Of a stretch of DNA of 64,000 nucleotides, positions 16,913 through 25,372 are shown piece by piece. Position numbers and translations under genes: made by a program. Positions within the stretch are counted from its first letter, which is position 1; the number at the start of each line of letters is the position of its first letter. The DNA comes from JBGTFE01 sp041747435. Lineage in GTDB: Bacteria; Acidobacteriota; Blastocatellia; Pyrinomonadales; Pyrinomonadaceae. The notes beneath the pieces were generated by a model, which searched no databases, was not told the DNA's origin, and saw only the letters and a program-made list of their open reading frames with translations. The DNA lies in contig JBGTFE010000136.1 of assembly GCA_041747435.1 (NCBI GenBank), positions 8,914 through 72,913 of the forward strand, written 5' to 3'.

Positions 16913-18643
16913 ATGCCTCGATATTCAGCTTTGCTCTGTCAGTTTTTTATAATCGGTCTTTTTTTTAATCTTCTTCCGGCATCTTTGGAGGTCAAAGCCG
17001 CTTGGCGCGAGCCCGTGAGGGCAAAACACGCTATCGTGGCGTCGCAGCACGAACTTGCTTCGAAAATCGGCGCCGACGTGATGAAGCGCGGAGGAAACGC
17101 GGTTGACGCGGCGGTTGCTGTCGCGCTTGCGCTCGCGGTCGTCTATCCGGAAGCAGGAAATCTCGGCGGCGGAGGTTTTATGCTGATTCGCTTTAGTGAC
17201 GGCAGAACGACCGCAATCGATTACCGTGAAATGGCGCCCGCGGCAGCAACTCGTGACATTTACCTCAACAAGGATGGCGAGTTGATCGAAGGTGAAGGCT
17301 CTTCCACGATCGGATATCGTGCGGCGGGAATTCCCGGAACACCAGCCGGACTGGAACTCGCGCTGAAGAAATACGGCTCGAAGAAATTTACGTGGTCGCA
17401 GTTGATCGAACCGGCGCGAAAACTTGCGCTGGACGGCTATATTTTATCTTATCGTCTCGCGGAACTTTTCAAAAAATACGCCAAAAATCTTGAAAAATAC
17501 GAAGACAGCAAAAGAATTTTTCTCAGAAACGGCAAATATTTTGAAGAAGGCGAAGTGTTAAAACAACCCGAGCTTGCGCAGACTCTGGCACGCTTGCAAA
17601 AGTTCGGCGCGAACGAGTTTTACAACGGCAAAACGGCTCAGCTTATCGCCGCCGATATGAAGCGACACGCCGGTCTGATGACGCTTGAAGATCTGAAGAA
17701 TTACAAGGCAAAGGAACGCGCCCCAGTGCGCGGAAATTATCGCGGATATGAAATCATTTCAATGCCGCCGCCGAGTTCGGGCGGAATCGTTTTGCTGCAA
17801 TCGCTCAATATTCTCGAAAAATACGATCTCAAAAAAATGGGTTGGGCTTCATCGGAAAAATATCACATTTTGACCGAAGCGATGCGCCGCGCATTTGCGG
17901 ACCGCGCCGTCTATTTGGGCGATCCCGACTTCGCAAACATTCCGACCGCCATGTTAATTGATAAAAAATACGCGGCAAAACGAAGCGAGACGATCGACCT
18001 GAAAAAAGCGTCAGAAAGCTCGGACATAACGGCTGGGGAAATCTCCGGTAAAGAGCCGATGGAAACAACGCACTTTACAGTTGCCGACGCCGAAGGAACG
18101 GTCGTTTCAAACACTTACACGATCAACGATATTTACGGCTCGGCGGTCACGGCAAAAGGTACGGGCGTTTTATTAAACGATGAAATGGACGATTTTGCGG
18201 CGCGTCCGGGCACGCCGAATATGTTTGGCTTGATCCAGGGCGAGAATAATTCGGTGCAGCCGCGGAAGCGACCGCTTTCTTCGATGACGCCGACGATCGT
18301 TTTACGAAAAGACGGCTCTTTTTGGTTTTCGCTCGGTGCTCGCGGCGGACCGCGGATCATTACTTCCGTTCTTCAAGCTATCCTCAATATTATCGACCAT
18401 GAGATGAATATCCAGCAGGCGATCGATGCGCCGCGAATCCATCATCAATGGCTGCCGGACGAGATCTTGACCGAACCATTTGGAATGTCGGCAGACACGC
18501 GCCTCGCATTGGAAGCACATGGACATCAGTTTGCCGAAAAACCGCTTTATATTGCTTCGATGACGGGAATTATGGTTGATGAAAAAGGAATTCGAGTTGG
18601 GGCGATCGATTCGCGAAGTGACGGTGCGGCAGTCGGATTCTAG
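16913..18643 (+). CDS. ggt: Gamma-glutamyltransferase (gamma-glutamyltranspeptidase)
   Basis: Periplasmic N-terminal nucleophile hydrolase that cleaves gamma-glutamyl bonds of glutathione and related compounds and transfers the glutamyl group. The ATG at 16913 gives a signal peptide (MPRYSALLCQFFIIGLFFNL). An upstream ATG at 16880 is in frame but adds only a weak leader. The autoprocessing site is TTHFTVAD, with the nucleophile Thr at about residue 385. Substrate-binding motifs RKRPLSSMTPTIV and GARGGPRI follow. Its product chemistry (gamma-glutamyl groups, possibly pyroglutamate) links loosely with the oxoprolinase genes at 39.6-43 kb. Confidence 0.93.
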   Translation: MPRYSALLCQFFIIGLFFNLLPASLEVKAAWREPVRAKHAIVASQHELASKIGADVMKRGGNAVDAAVAVALALAVVYPEAGNLGGGGFMLIRFSDGRTTAIDYREMAPAAATRDIYLNKDGELIEGEGSSTIGYRAAGIPGTPAGLELALKKYGSKKFTWSQLIEPARKLALDGYILSYRLAELFKKYAKNLEKYEDSKRIFLRNGKYFEEGEVLKQPELAQTLARLQKFGANEFYNGKTAQLIAADMKRHAGLMTLEDLKNYKAKERAPVRGNYRGYEIISMPPPSSGGIVLLQSLNILEKYDLKKMGWASSEKYHILTEAMRRAFADRAVYLGDPDFANIPTAMLIDKKYAAKRSETIDLKKASESSDITAGEISGKEPMETTHFTVADAEGTVVSNTYTINDIYGSAVTAKGTGVLLNDEMDDFAARPGTPNMFGLIQGENNSVQPRKRPLSSMTPTIVLRKDGSFWFSLGARGGPRIITSVLQAILNIIDHEMNIQQAIDAPRIHHQWLPDEILTEPFGMSADTRLALEAHGHQFAEKPLYIASMTGIMVDEKGIRVGAIDSRSDGAAVGF

Positions 18644-18762
18644 AAAAAATGAATCGTGCAATTTCTCGCGAGCCAAAACCTAATCTTTAAGATTTGAAGT
18701 CGTGCCCACTTCAAAACGATCTTCCGCTCGTGATACTCTAAGAAAACTAACAAGGGGGAAAT

Positions 18763-19620
18763 ATGAAAACTATAAGTTTTTTGATGTTTATCATTTCGAT
18801 CTTTATTTTCACGGCGTGTCCTGCGCCGACAACCACCGTAAACACTAATGTTTCCGGTAATACGAACACCTATTCAAATTCTGCAAATTCGAATTCTGTC
18901 AGTCAAACAAGCGCCGTCGAAACCCGCGAGCCCGAGAAATATCAGGCGACGATCAAACTAAAATTTGAAACTACGGGTGAGCAAAAGCTCTCGCTTCCGG
19001 GAGAATTGCAGGCAAATGTCGCTCGAGACGGACAAAATCATCGGATGGAATTCACGCTTCCAAACGGCGATAAAGTAGTTTATCTCGACGTAAACGGCAA
19101 GCATCTGGTCGTGCTTCCCAACCGGAAACAATTCGCCGAATTGAATAAAGAGTCCGTCGGATTCGATGTCCGCTCCATGATGACGCCGGCTCAGATCGTC
19201 GATCAGGTGAAAAGCGTTAAGGGCGTTCAGCGCGTCGGCGAGGAAAAATACGGCGACCGCGATGCGATCAAGTACGAATACGACGCGGTTACCGATACCA
19301 AAACGAAAGCCGGCAGCGTTGAAACAAAATCGTTAATTTACGTCGATAAGGAAACTGGCTTACCGCTGCGATCGGAAACAAACACCGCTGCTACCGGCGG
19401 AAGCTATCAGGGCGTTCAGGGTTTGCGGATCGTTACCGAGATGACGGACATCAAAACCGCTTTTGACGCAGCGCTTTTCGCCGAACCGACAGGATTCGCA
19501 AAAGTACAGCCGGAACAGGTGAAACAGCAGGTCGATGCGATCTTTAGCGTTGCGATGACGTTTCTCGGTCAGATACTAAAGACCGCGCAAACGCAGCCAT
19601 CGCCGACTGCGGGACAATAA
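18763..19620 (+). CDS. Lipoprotein of unknown function, LolA-like fold possible
   Basis: The signal peptide ends in a lipobox, IFTAC, followed by an Asn/Ser/Thr-rich tether (residues about 20-55) and a 220-residue globular domain. AAGGGGG lies 6 bp before the ATG. The globular part (LPGELQANVARDGQNHRMEF ... YVDKETGLPLRSET) has the layout of periplasmic beta-sheet proteins related to LolA or DUF4412, but I cannot assign a family. It is followed 6 bp later by the gene at 19627, probably co-transcribed. Confidence 0.75.
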   Translation: MKTISFLMFIISIFIFTACPAPTTTVNTNVSGNTNTYSNSANSNSVSQTSAVETREPEKYQATIKLKFETTGEQKLSLPGELQANVARDGQNHRMEFTLPNGDKVVYLDVNGKHLVVLPNRKQFAELNKESVGFDVRSMMTPAQIVDQVKSVKGVQRVGEEKYGDRDAIKYEYDAVTDTKTKAGSVETKSLIYVDKETGLPLRSETNTAATGGSYQGVQGLRIVTEMTDIKTAFDAALFAEPTGFAKVQPEQVKQQVDAIFSVAMTFLGQILKTAQTQPSPTAGQ

Positions 19621-19626
19621 CTAACA

Positions 19627-20400
19627 ATGAATAAAATACTGACATTTATCATTGGCGCCGTGATCGGAGCGCTCCTCGGCGGCGCTGCGATATTTTATTT
19701 TCTCGGCGGCGCTCCTACGGCGTCAATGAAACCTCCCGGCGAACCGATAAAGGCGCCGGAGCCCGGTGGAAATCCGCCCGGGACCGCCGGTGTTGTGATT
19801 GACCAGCCGTTTTTCGATGCCGTTTTGGCGGCTATTTTTCGCGATATGAACCAACCGGTATTTCCTATCAGCGCCGAATCGCAAAATTTGGAGCAACCGG
19901 ATTTCAGAGCGCAGAAGATCGCGTTTTTTCAGAACGAATGTGAGGGAAGCGTTGTTCTTTTACCTGAAGGAAGCGGCGTTAAAACAGGTATCAAGCTCGA
20001 AAACAGTCGGATAAGCGCGCCGCTCGCGTTTCGAGGAAGCACTACGCTTTTTGGAACATGTTATCAATTTTCGGGCTGGGCGCAGGCGGGTCTGAATTTA
20101 CGTTATGACTCGGAACAGAGAACCGTTTTCGGACAGATCGAAGTCGAAACTGTCAATCTCGACGGCGTTACACCGCTCGTCAGCGGTATAATTGCGCGCT
20201 TCGTTCAGGCGTCGCTTAATCAGCGCGTGAATCCGATCGTGATCCTTCGCGGCGATCAGATCGCGCTGAGCCTTCCGATCGCGGCGACCAACGGTACATT
20301 AAACGGCAAAGTTAAGGACGTTCGCGCCGAGGTTAAAGAAAATGCGCTAAGTCTTTACGTAAATTTTGATTTTGCAGGAACGAAAGAAAGCGGACTCTAA
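19627..20400 (+). CDS. Membrane-anchored protein of unknown function
   Basis: An N-terminal hydrophobic helix with Gly zipper-like spacing (IIGAVIGALLGGAAIFYFLGG) is followed by a Pro-rich linker and a 210-residue soluble domain, predicted outside the membrane. No family is recognised. The segment VEVETVNLDGVTPLVSGIIA and what follows suggest a lipid-binding (SMP or TULIP-like) or envelope role, but this is only an impression. It follows the lipoprotein gene with a 6-bp gap; its stop nearly abuts the convergent zinc-ribbon gene. Confidence 0.7.
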   Translation: MNKILTFIIGAVIGALLGGAAIFYFLGGAPTASMKPPGEPIKAPEPGGNPPGTAGVVIDQPFFDAVLAAIFRDMNQPVFPISAESQNLEQPDFRAQKIAFFQNECEGSVVLLPEGSGVKTGIKLENSRISAPLAFRGSTTLFGTCYQFSGWAQAGLNLRYDSEQRTVFGQIEVETVNLDGVTPLVSGIIARFVQASLNQRVNPIVILRGDQIALSLPIAATNGTLNGKVKDVRAEVKENALSLYVNFDFAGTKESGL

Positions 20401-20401
20401 A

Positions 20402-20944
20402 CTATTCTTGCTTAAATAGCTTCGTGGTTCCGTCCGTTACGCTTTGCGGTTCCAGATCATTTGTGTCGCGCCAGTTTCCATCGTTCGGCGGAACGTAATT
20501 CGAAACTGCGATCGATTCAGAAGAAGGCAAAGCATTCGGAATTGGTTTTTTGCCCAACAAGATTTTGGCGTGGCTGACCACACTCGGCTCTAACGTCATT
20601 TCCACCGGAACTCCGGATTCGAACAAAAAAGCATACATCAACCGCAAAAATCCGCCACCCAAGGTCAAAATCGCGACCATTATCGATAGCGGCGGTGGAA
20701 TTCTGAGAGCAATCGATATAGTTACAACAAGCGGAACGAGAACAAGACTTAAAAGCATTATCATCGCGCCATGTTTTATTCCTTTTTTCCTCGGCGACAT
20801 CAGTGTCGAATCCTGAAGCGCGCTTTGCGGCTATCCGCCGCCATTTCTCACGAGCTGGGCTATGCCCGTTAATAAAAGTCCGCAGCGAGAACAAAATCTT
20901 GTTTCTCCGGAAATTTGTTCCTGTCCGCAGCTTGGGCAAAACAT
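20402..20944 (-). pseudogene. Zinc-ribbon membrane protein split by an in-frame TAG codon
   Basis: The ATG at 20944, preceded by AGGAG, encodes a zinc ribbon (C3, C6, C18, C21) like that of the neighbour at 20955-21506. Codon 38 is TAG (amber). The same frame then continues through PQSALQDSTLMSPRKKG, two hydrophobic helices and a tail, SVTDGTTKLFKQE, that matches the neighbour's SVTDATTKLLKKEE. The part from the ATG at 20800 could be expressed alone as a 132-residue protein without the ribbon. Either a recent nonsense mutation, a sequencing error, or a split expression. The paralogue defines the intact form. Confidence 0.75.
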
Positions 20945-20954
20945 TTTACTTCTC

Positions 20955-21506
20955 CTATTCCTCTTTTTTCAGCAGCTTCGTCGTTGCATCCGTCACACTT
21001 CCCGGTTGAACGAGATCATCGGTATTTGGCGCCTTCCAGGAGCCCGCGGGCGGCATGTAGCTGTCGACCGGCTGATAGCTCGGCGGCGGCAATGCAGTCC
21101 GATTTGAGCCGGCGGGAAGATTTGAATTATATGCTTGCGCCGCATCATTCAGCTGCGAAATATGCTGATGCTTGGGAGTTTTTTTCAAGAAAACAAGCGA
21201 GCCGATAAACAGCATCAAACCGCCGAAAATTCCGATAAGCGCGCACAACGCCCCCATTACTTCGACACCTAAAACACCCCCAAAAAAAGAGGTAAGAAGC
21301 GGCACCCAAAATATGAACCAAAAGACGCTAAAAACGACGCCGTTTTTCCGTGTAAGCCACGTTTTATCCTGAGAAAGATCCGCTAACTGCGGCAAAAAAC
21401 CGCCGTGCACGATAATCTCGGAAACCAAACCAAGCGGCAAACCGCAGCGCGAGCAAAATTTTAGTTCTTCCGAAACTTGCTGCTGACCGCAGCGTGGACA
21501 ATGCAT
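20955..21506 (-). CDS. Zinc-ribbon membrane protein with conserved C-terminal tail
   Basis: Intact 183-residue paralogue of the broken gene at 20402-20944. The N-terminal zinc ribbon has CPRC and CSRC pairs (C3, C6, C18, C21). Two or three hydrophobic helices lie around residues 55-115. A Pro-rich tail ends in SVTDATTKLLKKEE. AGGAGG lies 5 bp before the ATG. A cytosolic ribbon on a small membrane protein suggests a regulatory or scaffold role. I do not recognise a named family. Confidence 0.75.
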   Translation of the reverse strand: MHCPRCGQQQVSEELKFCSRCGLPLGLVSEIIVHGGFLPQLADLSQDKTWLTRKNGVVFSVFWFIFWVPLLTSFFGGVLGVEVMGALCALIGIFGGLMLFIGSLVFLKKTPKHQHISQLNDAAQAYNSNLPAGSNRTALPPPSYQPVDSYMPPAGSWKAPNTDDLVQPGSVTDATTKLLKKEE

Positions 21507-21590
21507 TTTTTCCTCCTGAATATCAAGAACCGCCTAAGAGACTCAACACCTAACGAATTCTTGCACGAAATTGTTCAAAGTTCAAAGTTT

Positions 21591-22067
21591 CTAGACGCGC
21601 GGCAACTTCTCTTCGGAAAACATTTGAAATACCGCGAACGCCCTTCCTTGAAAGTTTTCGGCGCGCGATAAAACTTCAAGCAAAATCTGCGAGATTGGCT
21701 TAACCTGAATCGGCGCCGGCAGTTCGCGATGTAAATCTGCGTCACTTTGAAAAAATTCAAAACCGCTGCGCCGCGTTTTCTCGACCTCTTCCAGATATTC
21801 AAGAACCGAATCCGGGGTCGAGAGCGCTTCGGGTAAGGTCCATTCGATCGGATCGTCCCAAAGTTTTCGCGTCAAACCACCGAAAGCCTGCTCGATCGTC
21901 CCCGCGCTCCGCAAAATAAATTCGCCGCACGAAAACCTTGAAACATAGTCGGCGACTTCGTCCGGCGTCCAATAAAGTTTTTCGTCCGGGATCATCTTCG
22001 TGAGCAAAACCGACCGCTCGTGAAGGCGGAAAAATTGCATATCGAACGAATCTATTAATGATCGCAT
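21591..22067 (-). CDS. Small helical protein, DinB-like fold possible
   Basis: This 158-residue soluble protein is predicted mainly helical. The order LHERSVLLTKMIPDEKLYW, then GEFILRSAGTIEQAFGGL, resembles the four-helix DinB/YfiT fold, but the metal-binding histidines of that family are not evident. It stands between the zinc-ribbon gene and an OB-fold lipoprotein on the same strand. Function not assigned. Confidence 0.6.
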   Translation of the reverse strand: MRSLIDSFDMQFFRLHERSVLLTKMIPDEKLYWTPDEVADYVSRFSCGEFILRSAGTIEQAFGGLTRKLWDDPIEWTLPEALSTPDSVLEYLEEVEKTRRSGFEFFQSDADLHRELPAPIQVKPISQILLEVLSRAENFQGRAFAVFQMFSEEKLPRV

Positions 22068-22126
22068 AAAAAATGGGCAGGAAGATTTTAACTTTCCGCC
22101 CGCCGATTGTCATTTTTCGCGCGAAA

Positions 22127-22492
22127 TTAATTTTTCTTGAACTTTCGACCGTCTTCGTACAGCACCAAGCCGTAATTTTTTCCGTTGATGTTTGCTCCGG
22201 TTTGGATCTTTCCTTTTATTCCGAGCTGCGCGCCTTTTCCCGGAACCGCGTTTTTCGTCACGACCCAGATCGAACCGCTTCCGTCGTCTATCTTATACAT
22301 TCCGACGTTACCATTTCTAATAAGCGGAATCGAGACTCCATAGCTGTCTTTAACAGTTCCGGCAACCGCAACTTCTTTCCCGCTGTATCTTGACGGATTT
22401 GCTTCGATGTCCGCGATGCTCGTTCTGTCCGGACAAGCCGCGGCGATCAGCCCGATAAATATTACGAAACCCAGCAAAAATAATCTTTTCAT
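22127..22492 (-). CDS. Small OB-fold lipoprotein
   Basis: The signal peptide ends in lipobox IAAAC. The mature part (about 100 residues) starts with ADIEANPSRYSGKEVAVAGTVKDSYG and continues with IDDGSGSIWVVT and GKIQTGANINGKNYGLVLYE, the layout of small bacterial OB-fold proteins related to the tRNA-anticodon/BOF type. Probably a periplasmic ligand- or metal-binding lipoprotein. GGAG stands before the ATG. Confidence 0.75.
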   Translation of the reverse strand: MKRLFLLGFVIFIGLIAAACPDRTSIADIEANPSRYSGKEVAVAGTVKDSYGVSIPLIRNGNVGMYKIDDGSGSIWVVTKNAVPGKGAQLGIKGKIQTGANINGKNYGLVLYEDGRKFKKN

Positions 22493-22599
22493 ATTGTTTT
22501 GATTCTCCTTTAAATTCCGGGAAGAGTCGATTCTTTCAATACAGAGATTCTTTTGCGGGAAAAAAGTTTGCCAACTTTCTTCAAACCACGCTCATCGGA

Positions 22600-22627
22600 T
22601 TGTTTCGCCGTAAGCGCTTTGTTATAG
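22600..22627 (+). promoter_or_regulatory. Possible promoter of the 22661 gene
   Basis: TTGTTT at 22600-22605 and TTATAG at 22622-22627 are 16 bp apart. The predicted transcript starts about 27 nt before the ATG at 22661. The divergent lipoprotein gene begins at 22492. Confidence 0.4.
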
Positions 22628-22660
22628 TCCAAATATATTAAATTTTAGGAGATGTTTTCG

Positions 22661-23596
22661 ATGAAATTATTTTTGAGCGCCGCCGTTTTACTATTTCTTA
22701 TGTTTGCGTTCGACGCTTCGATCGCAGCACAGAAAGTTGAGACCGAAGCCGAGCTTTTTGCCAAGATATCAAATCTGACCAAGACAAAAAAAGCCGCAGA
22801 TCAAGATAAAGCTTACGAATTGAGCAAAACTTTCCTCGCAAAATTCGGGAAGAATGACGACGTGGAAACGAAAAAGATCAAGGAGTTTGTCGAAAATTAT
22901 GAAATCGTAATCTTGGGCAAAAAGGTTGACGACGGAAAGACCGCTGAAGCATTCGCGTTTGGAAAAGGGATTCTTGTTCAAAACCCGGAAAACGCATTGG
23001 TTACCGGAAACCTTGCGTACGCAGGATACAAAGCGGCGCTCGACAAAAAAGACAAAACTTTCGCTTTGGAATCGGTGCAGTTTGCAAAAAAGACGCTGGA
23101 ATTATACGGGGCGAAGAAGCTTCCGAAGTCTTTCGAACCATTCGCGGACGAGGCGGAAGCAACCGCATTAATGTACTACGTGCTCGGCTTTTTTTCGGCG
23201 GACTCAAACATTAAAGAAGCCGCCGCCAATTTTTACAAATCGGTGCAATACACTTCAGGAATCAAAAATACTTCCTATCCATACGCCATCGTCGCGGTTT
23301 TTTACGAAAAGGAATTCGAAAATGGCGCACGCGAATTTGATACGAAATATGGTTCAGCCCCTCCAAGCGCGGAATCAAAAGCGGCTGAAGCAAAACTCGA
23401 AAAACTGATGATCAATATGCAGGATGCCTATGCGCGTTCGATAAAGCTCGGCGAAGCCGAGAATTCACCCAATTTGAGCGCGTGGAAGCAGCGCTTTGCG
23501 CAGATCTACTCCTTCCTTAAGGGCAGCGAGGCGGGCTCCGCCGAATTTCTCGCAAACGTTTTGAATACGCCGATGCCCGATCCGAATGCGCCGTAG
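22661..23596 (+). CDS. Secreted TPR-like protein of unknown function
   Basis: An N-terminal signal peptide (MKLFLSAAVLLFLMFAFDASIAAQ) precedes a helical, Lys/Ala/Glu-rich protein of about 290 residues. Repeated patterns such as ALVTGNLAYAGYKAALDKK and EATALMYYVLGFFSADSNIKEAA suggest TPR-like helical hairpins. AGGAG at 22647-22651 lies 9 bp before the ATG at 22661 but directly abuts the ATG at 22652, so the later start is chosen. Function unknown; it precedes the CrtC-like gene on the same strand. Confidence 0.75.
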   Translation: MKLFLSAAVLLFLMFAFDASIAAQKVETEAELFAKISNLTKTKKAADQDKAYELSKTFLAKFGKNDDVETKKIKEFVENYEIVILGKKVDDGKTAEAFAFGKGILVQNPENALVTGNLAYAGYKAALDKKDKTFALESVQFAKKTLELYGAKKLPKSFEPFADEAEATALMYYVLGFFSADSNIKEAAANFYKSVQYTSGIKNTSYPYAIVAVFYEKEFENGAREFDTKYGSAPPSAESKAAEAKLEKLMINMQDAYARSIKLGEAENSPNLSAWKQRFAQIYSFLKGSEAGSAEFLANVLNTPMPDPNAP

Positions 23597-23688
23597 AAAC
23601 GGCAAAGTTTTTGACATTGCGCCTGAGAGATTATAGCCTCTCTTGGGCTTTTATTTTTTCAATTTTGGTTTTAGAACCGACGATCTCA

Positions 23689-24789
23689 ATGAGCTCTGCC
23701 GCACAAGCTTCGGACGAAAAATTTTCCTTTACATCGAGCATTGAAGCGGATGTTTGGCGTTCGAAATCGTCTCCTGACGCCTTCGAACGCTGGTATTTTG
23801 ACGCCATGAGCGATGATGGACGCGATGCGGTGGTTATCGTCTTTCTCGACAATTTTATTTTTTCACCGCGCTACAATTCTTCCCATCACGCGCCATCCGC
23901 ATCCCGCGTGAAAGAAGCGGGCACCGAATTTTTTCCCGCCGTTGGGTTTTTTTATTATCGCGACGGCAAACCGCTTTATCGCGCGATGAACGAATACGAT
24001 GCCGCGGATTTTTCGGCGGGCGAAAAAACGCCGTCGTGCCGAATCGGCGAGAGCAGCTTTAAGCTCGATTCGGCGCCCTACGGATCGGGTTACGTGCTTT
24101 CGGTTAACGTAAAGCTTCCGAATAATCGCGTATTAAAGGCGAATTTTGAATGGCTCGCGATCGAGGGCGACTTTTTGCCCGACCGCTGCGATTTCAATGA
24201 AAATTTTCATTGTTGGAATTTGGTTTTGTCGCGCTCGGACGTCACCGGCACGGTCGTTATCGAAGACGGCAGAGGCAAAAGTTTGGATACGATTCATTTC
24301 CGCGGAACCGGATATCACGATCACAATTTTGACAATCGATGGCTGCCTGAAACGGTTGACGAATGGCAATGGGGACGCGCGCATTTTGCCGATTCCACCG
24401 CAATTTTTTATAGATACAAGGAAACCGGCGTAGCGGAAGCGTCGTCAAAACTCTTTATTGTTTCCGACGGCGAGCTAGTCGAGCGCGGTGCTTCTTATGA
24501 ACAGCAGAACGTAACTCGCCATATACTCGGTCTGAAATATCCGAAACGAATGCGCTTCACCGGCGCGGAAAATCTGCGACTACGCGTAAAACAACTAAAA
24601 ATTATCGACGCAAATTTCTTCTATCTGCGTTTTTTGAGCGAGATAACCTTGACTTTACGCGACGGAAAACCGCGCAAGTCGATCGGCATTACGGAACATT
24701 TGGCGCCACGCGCGCTGAAGCGCCGATGGCTTGATTGGCTCGTCGATATGCGCATCGGACGCAAAGGAAAGGGCGCGTTTCTTAAGTAA
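23689..24789 (+). CDS. CrtC-like (hydroxyneurosporene synthase family) protein
   Basis: Resembles carotenoid 1,2-hydratases and the related AttH lipocalin-like fold. The hallmark is FRGTGYHDHNFDNRW, close to the GxGYHDHNWG motif of CrtC, followed by EWQWGRAHF. A second feature is ERWYFDAMSDDG near the N-terminus. The ATG at 23689 gives about 366 residues. An in-frame TTG at 23611 adds a hydrophobic 26-residue leader, so export is possible and the start is uncertain. No carotenoid genes are nearby, so the substrate may be another lipid. It starts shortly after the TPR-like gene. Confidence 0.7.
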   Translation: MSSAAQASDEKFSFTSSIEADVWRSKSSPDAFERWYFDAMSDDGRDAVVIVFLDNFIFSPRYNSSHHAPSASRVKEAGTEFFPAVGFFYYRDGKPLYRAMNEYDAADFSAGEKTPSCRIGESSFKLDSAPYGSGYVLSVNVKLPNNRVLKANFEWLAIEGDFLPDRCDFNENFHCWNLVLSRSDVTGTVVIEDGRGKSLDTIHFRGTGYHDHNFDNRWLPETVDEWQWGRAHFADSTAIFYRYKETGVAEASSKLFIVSDGELVERGASYEQQNVTRHILGLKYPKRMRFTGAENLRLRVKQLKIIDANFFYLRFLSEITLTLRDGKPRKSIGITEHLAPRALKRRWLDWLVDMRIGRKGKGAFLK

Positions 24790-24874
24790 ATAACGAATAA
24801 CGAAAGTGAAAAAATGAATCAAAATTAAAGGCGGAATAGCAAAAAGCAGAGCCCTTTAGCGCTCAAAACAGGTC

Positions 24875-24940
24875 ACTATTCACTCTATTTCCTATTTCCT
24901 ATTTCCTATTTCGTATTTCCTATTCCCTTTCCCTATTCAC
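24875..24940. repeat. Heptanucleotide tandem repeat (TATTTCC type)
   Basis: About eight seven-base units: ACTATTC, ACTCTAT, then TATTTCC repeated with single changes (TATTTCG, TATTCCC, TATTCAC). The last unit overlaps the TGA stop of the YbjQ-like gene at 24937. The remaining 24790-24874 holds no gene. Confidence 0.8.
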
Positions 24941-25257
24941 TTATTTGTCAGCTTAACCGCGGTTCCGTACGCGAGAACTTCCGTCGCGCCTTGCGTAAAT
25001 TCGGTTGCGTCGTATCTCATACCAATTATCGCGTCGGCGCCGACAGCCTGCGCGTGCGCGATCATCCGATTAAACGCTTCCTGTCGCGCCTGTTCGCAAA
25101 CGTGCGACCATTCCTCAATATTTCCGCCGCCAAGCGCCTTCAGTCCGCCGACAAACCCGCGTCCGATCCCTGTCGCGCGGACGACGATGCCGCGAACGAC
25201 GCCTAAATACTGGACGATCTTTCCCATTTCCACTTCAAATCCGGTTGTCACTATCAT
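24937..25257 (-). CDS. YbjQ/UPF0145 family protein
   Basis: Small 106-residue protein with the full family pattern: GKIVQYLGVVRGIVVRATG at the N-terminus and ADAIIGMRYDAT with a following YGTAVKL end. The family forms pentameric assemblies and is often annotated as heavy-metal-binding without firm proof. The last codons and stop lie in the heptamer repeat, so the C-terminal end (LTNK) may have been altered by that repeat. Confidence 0.88.
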   Translation of the reverse strand: MIVTTGFEVEMGKIVQYLGVVRGIVVRATGIGRGFVGGLKALGGGNIEEWSHVCEQARQEAFNRMIAHAQAVGADAIIGMRYDATEFTQGATEVLAYGTAVKLTNK

Positions 25258-25372
25258 AGTCTGATTATTCCTTCCTTTTCCAGCGTTTTGCTTTTGTGTT
25301 TCGTCTAAAACAAACTATAATTCTTGGCAAAAGTCAATTTTCCCCGGGTTTCCCCGCGAGACGAGGTGAAAT

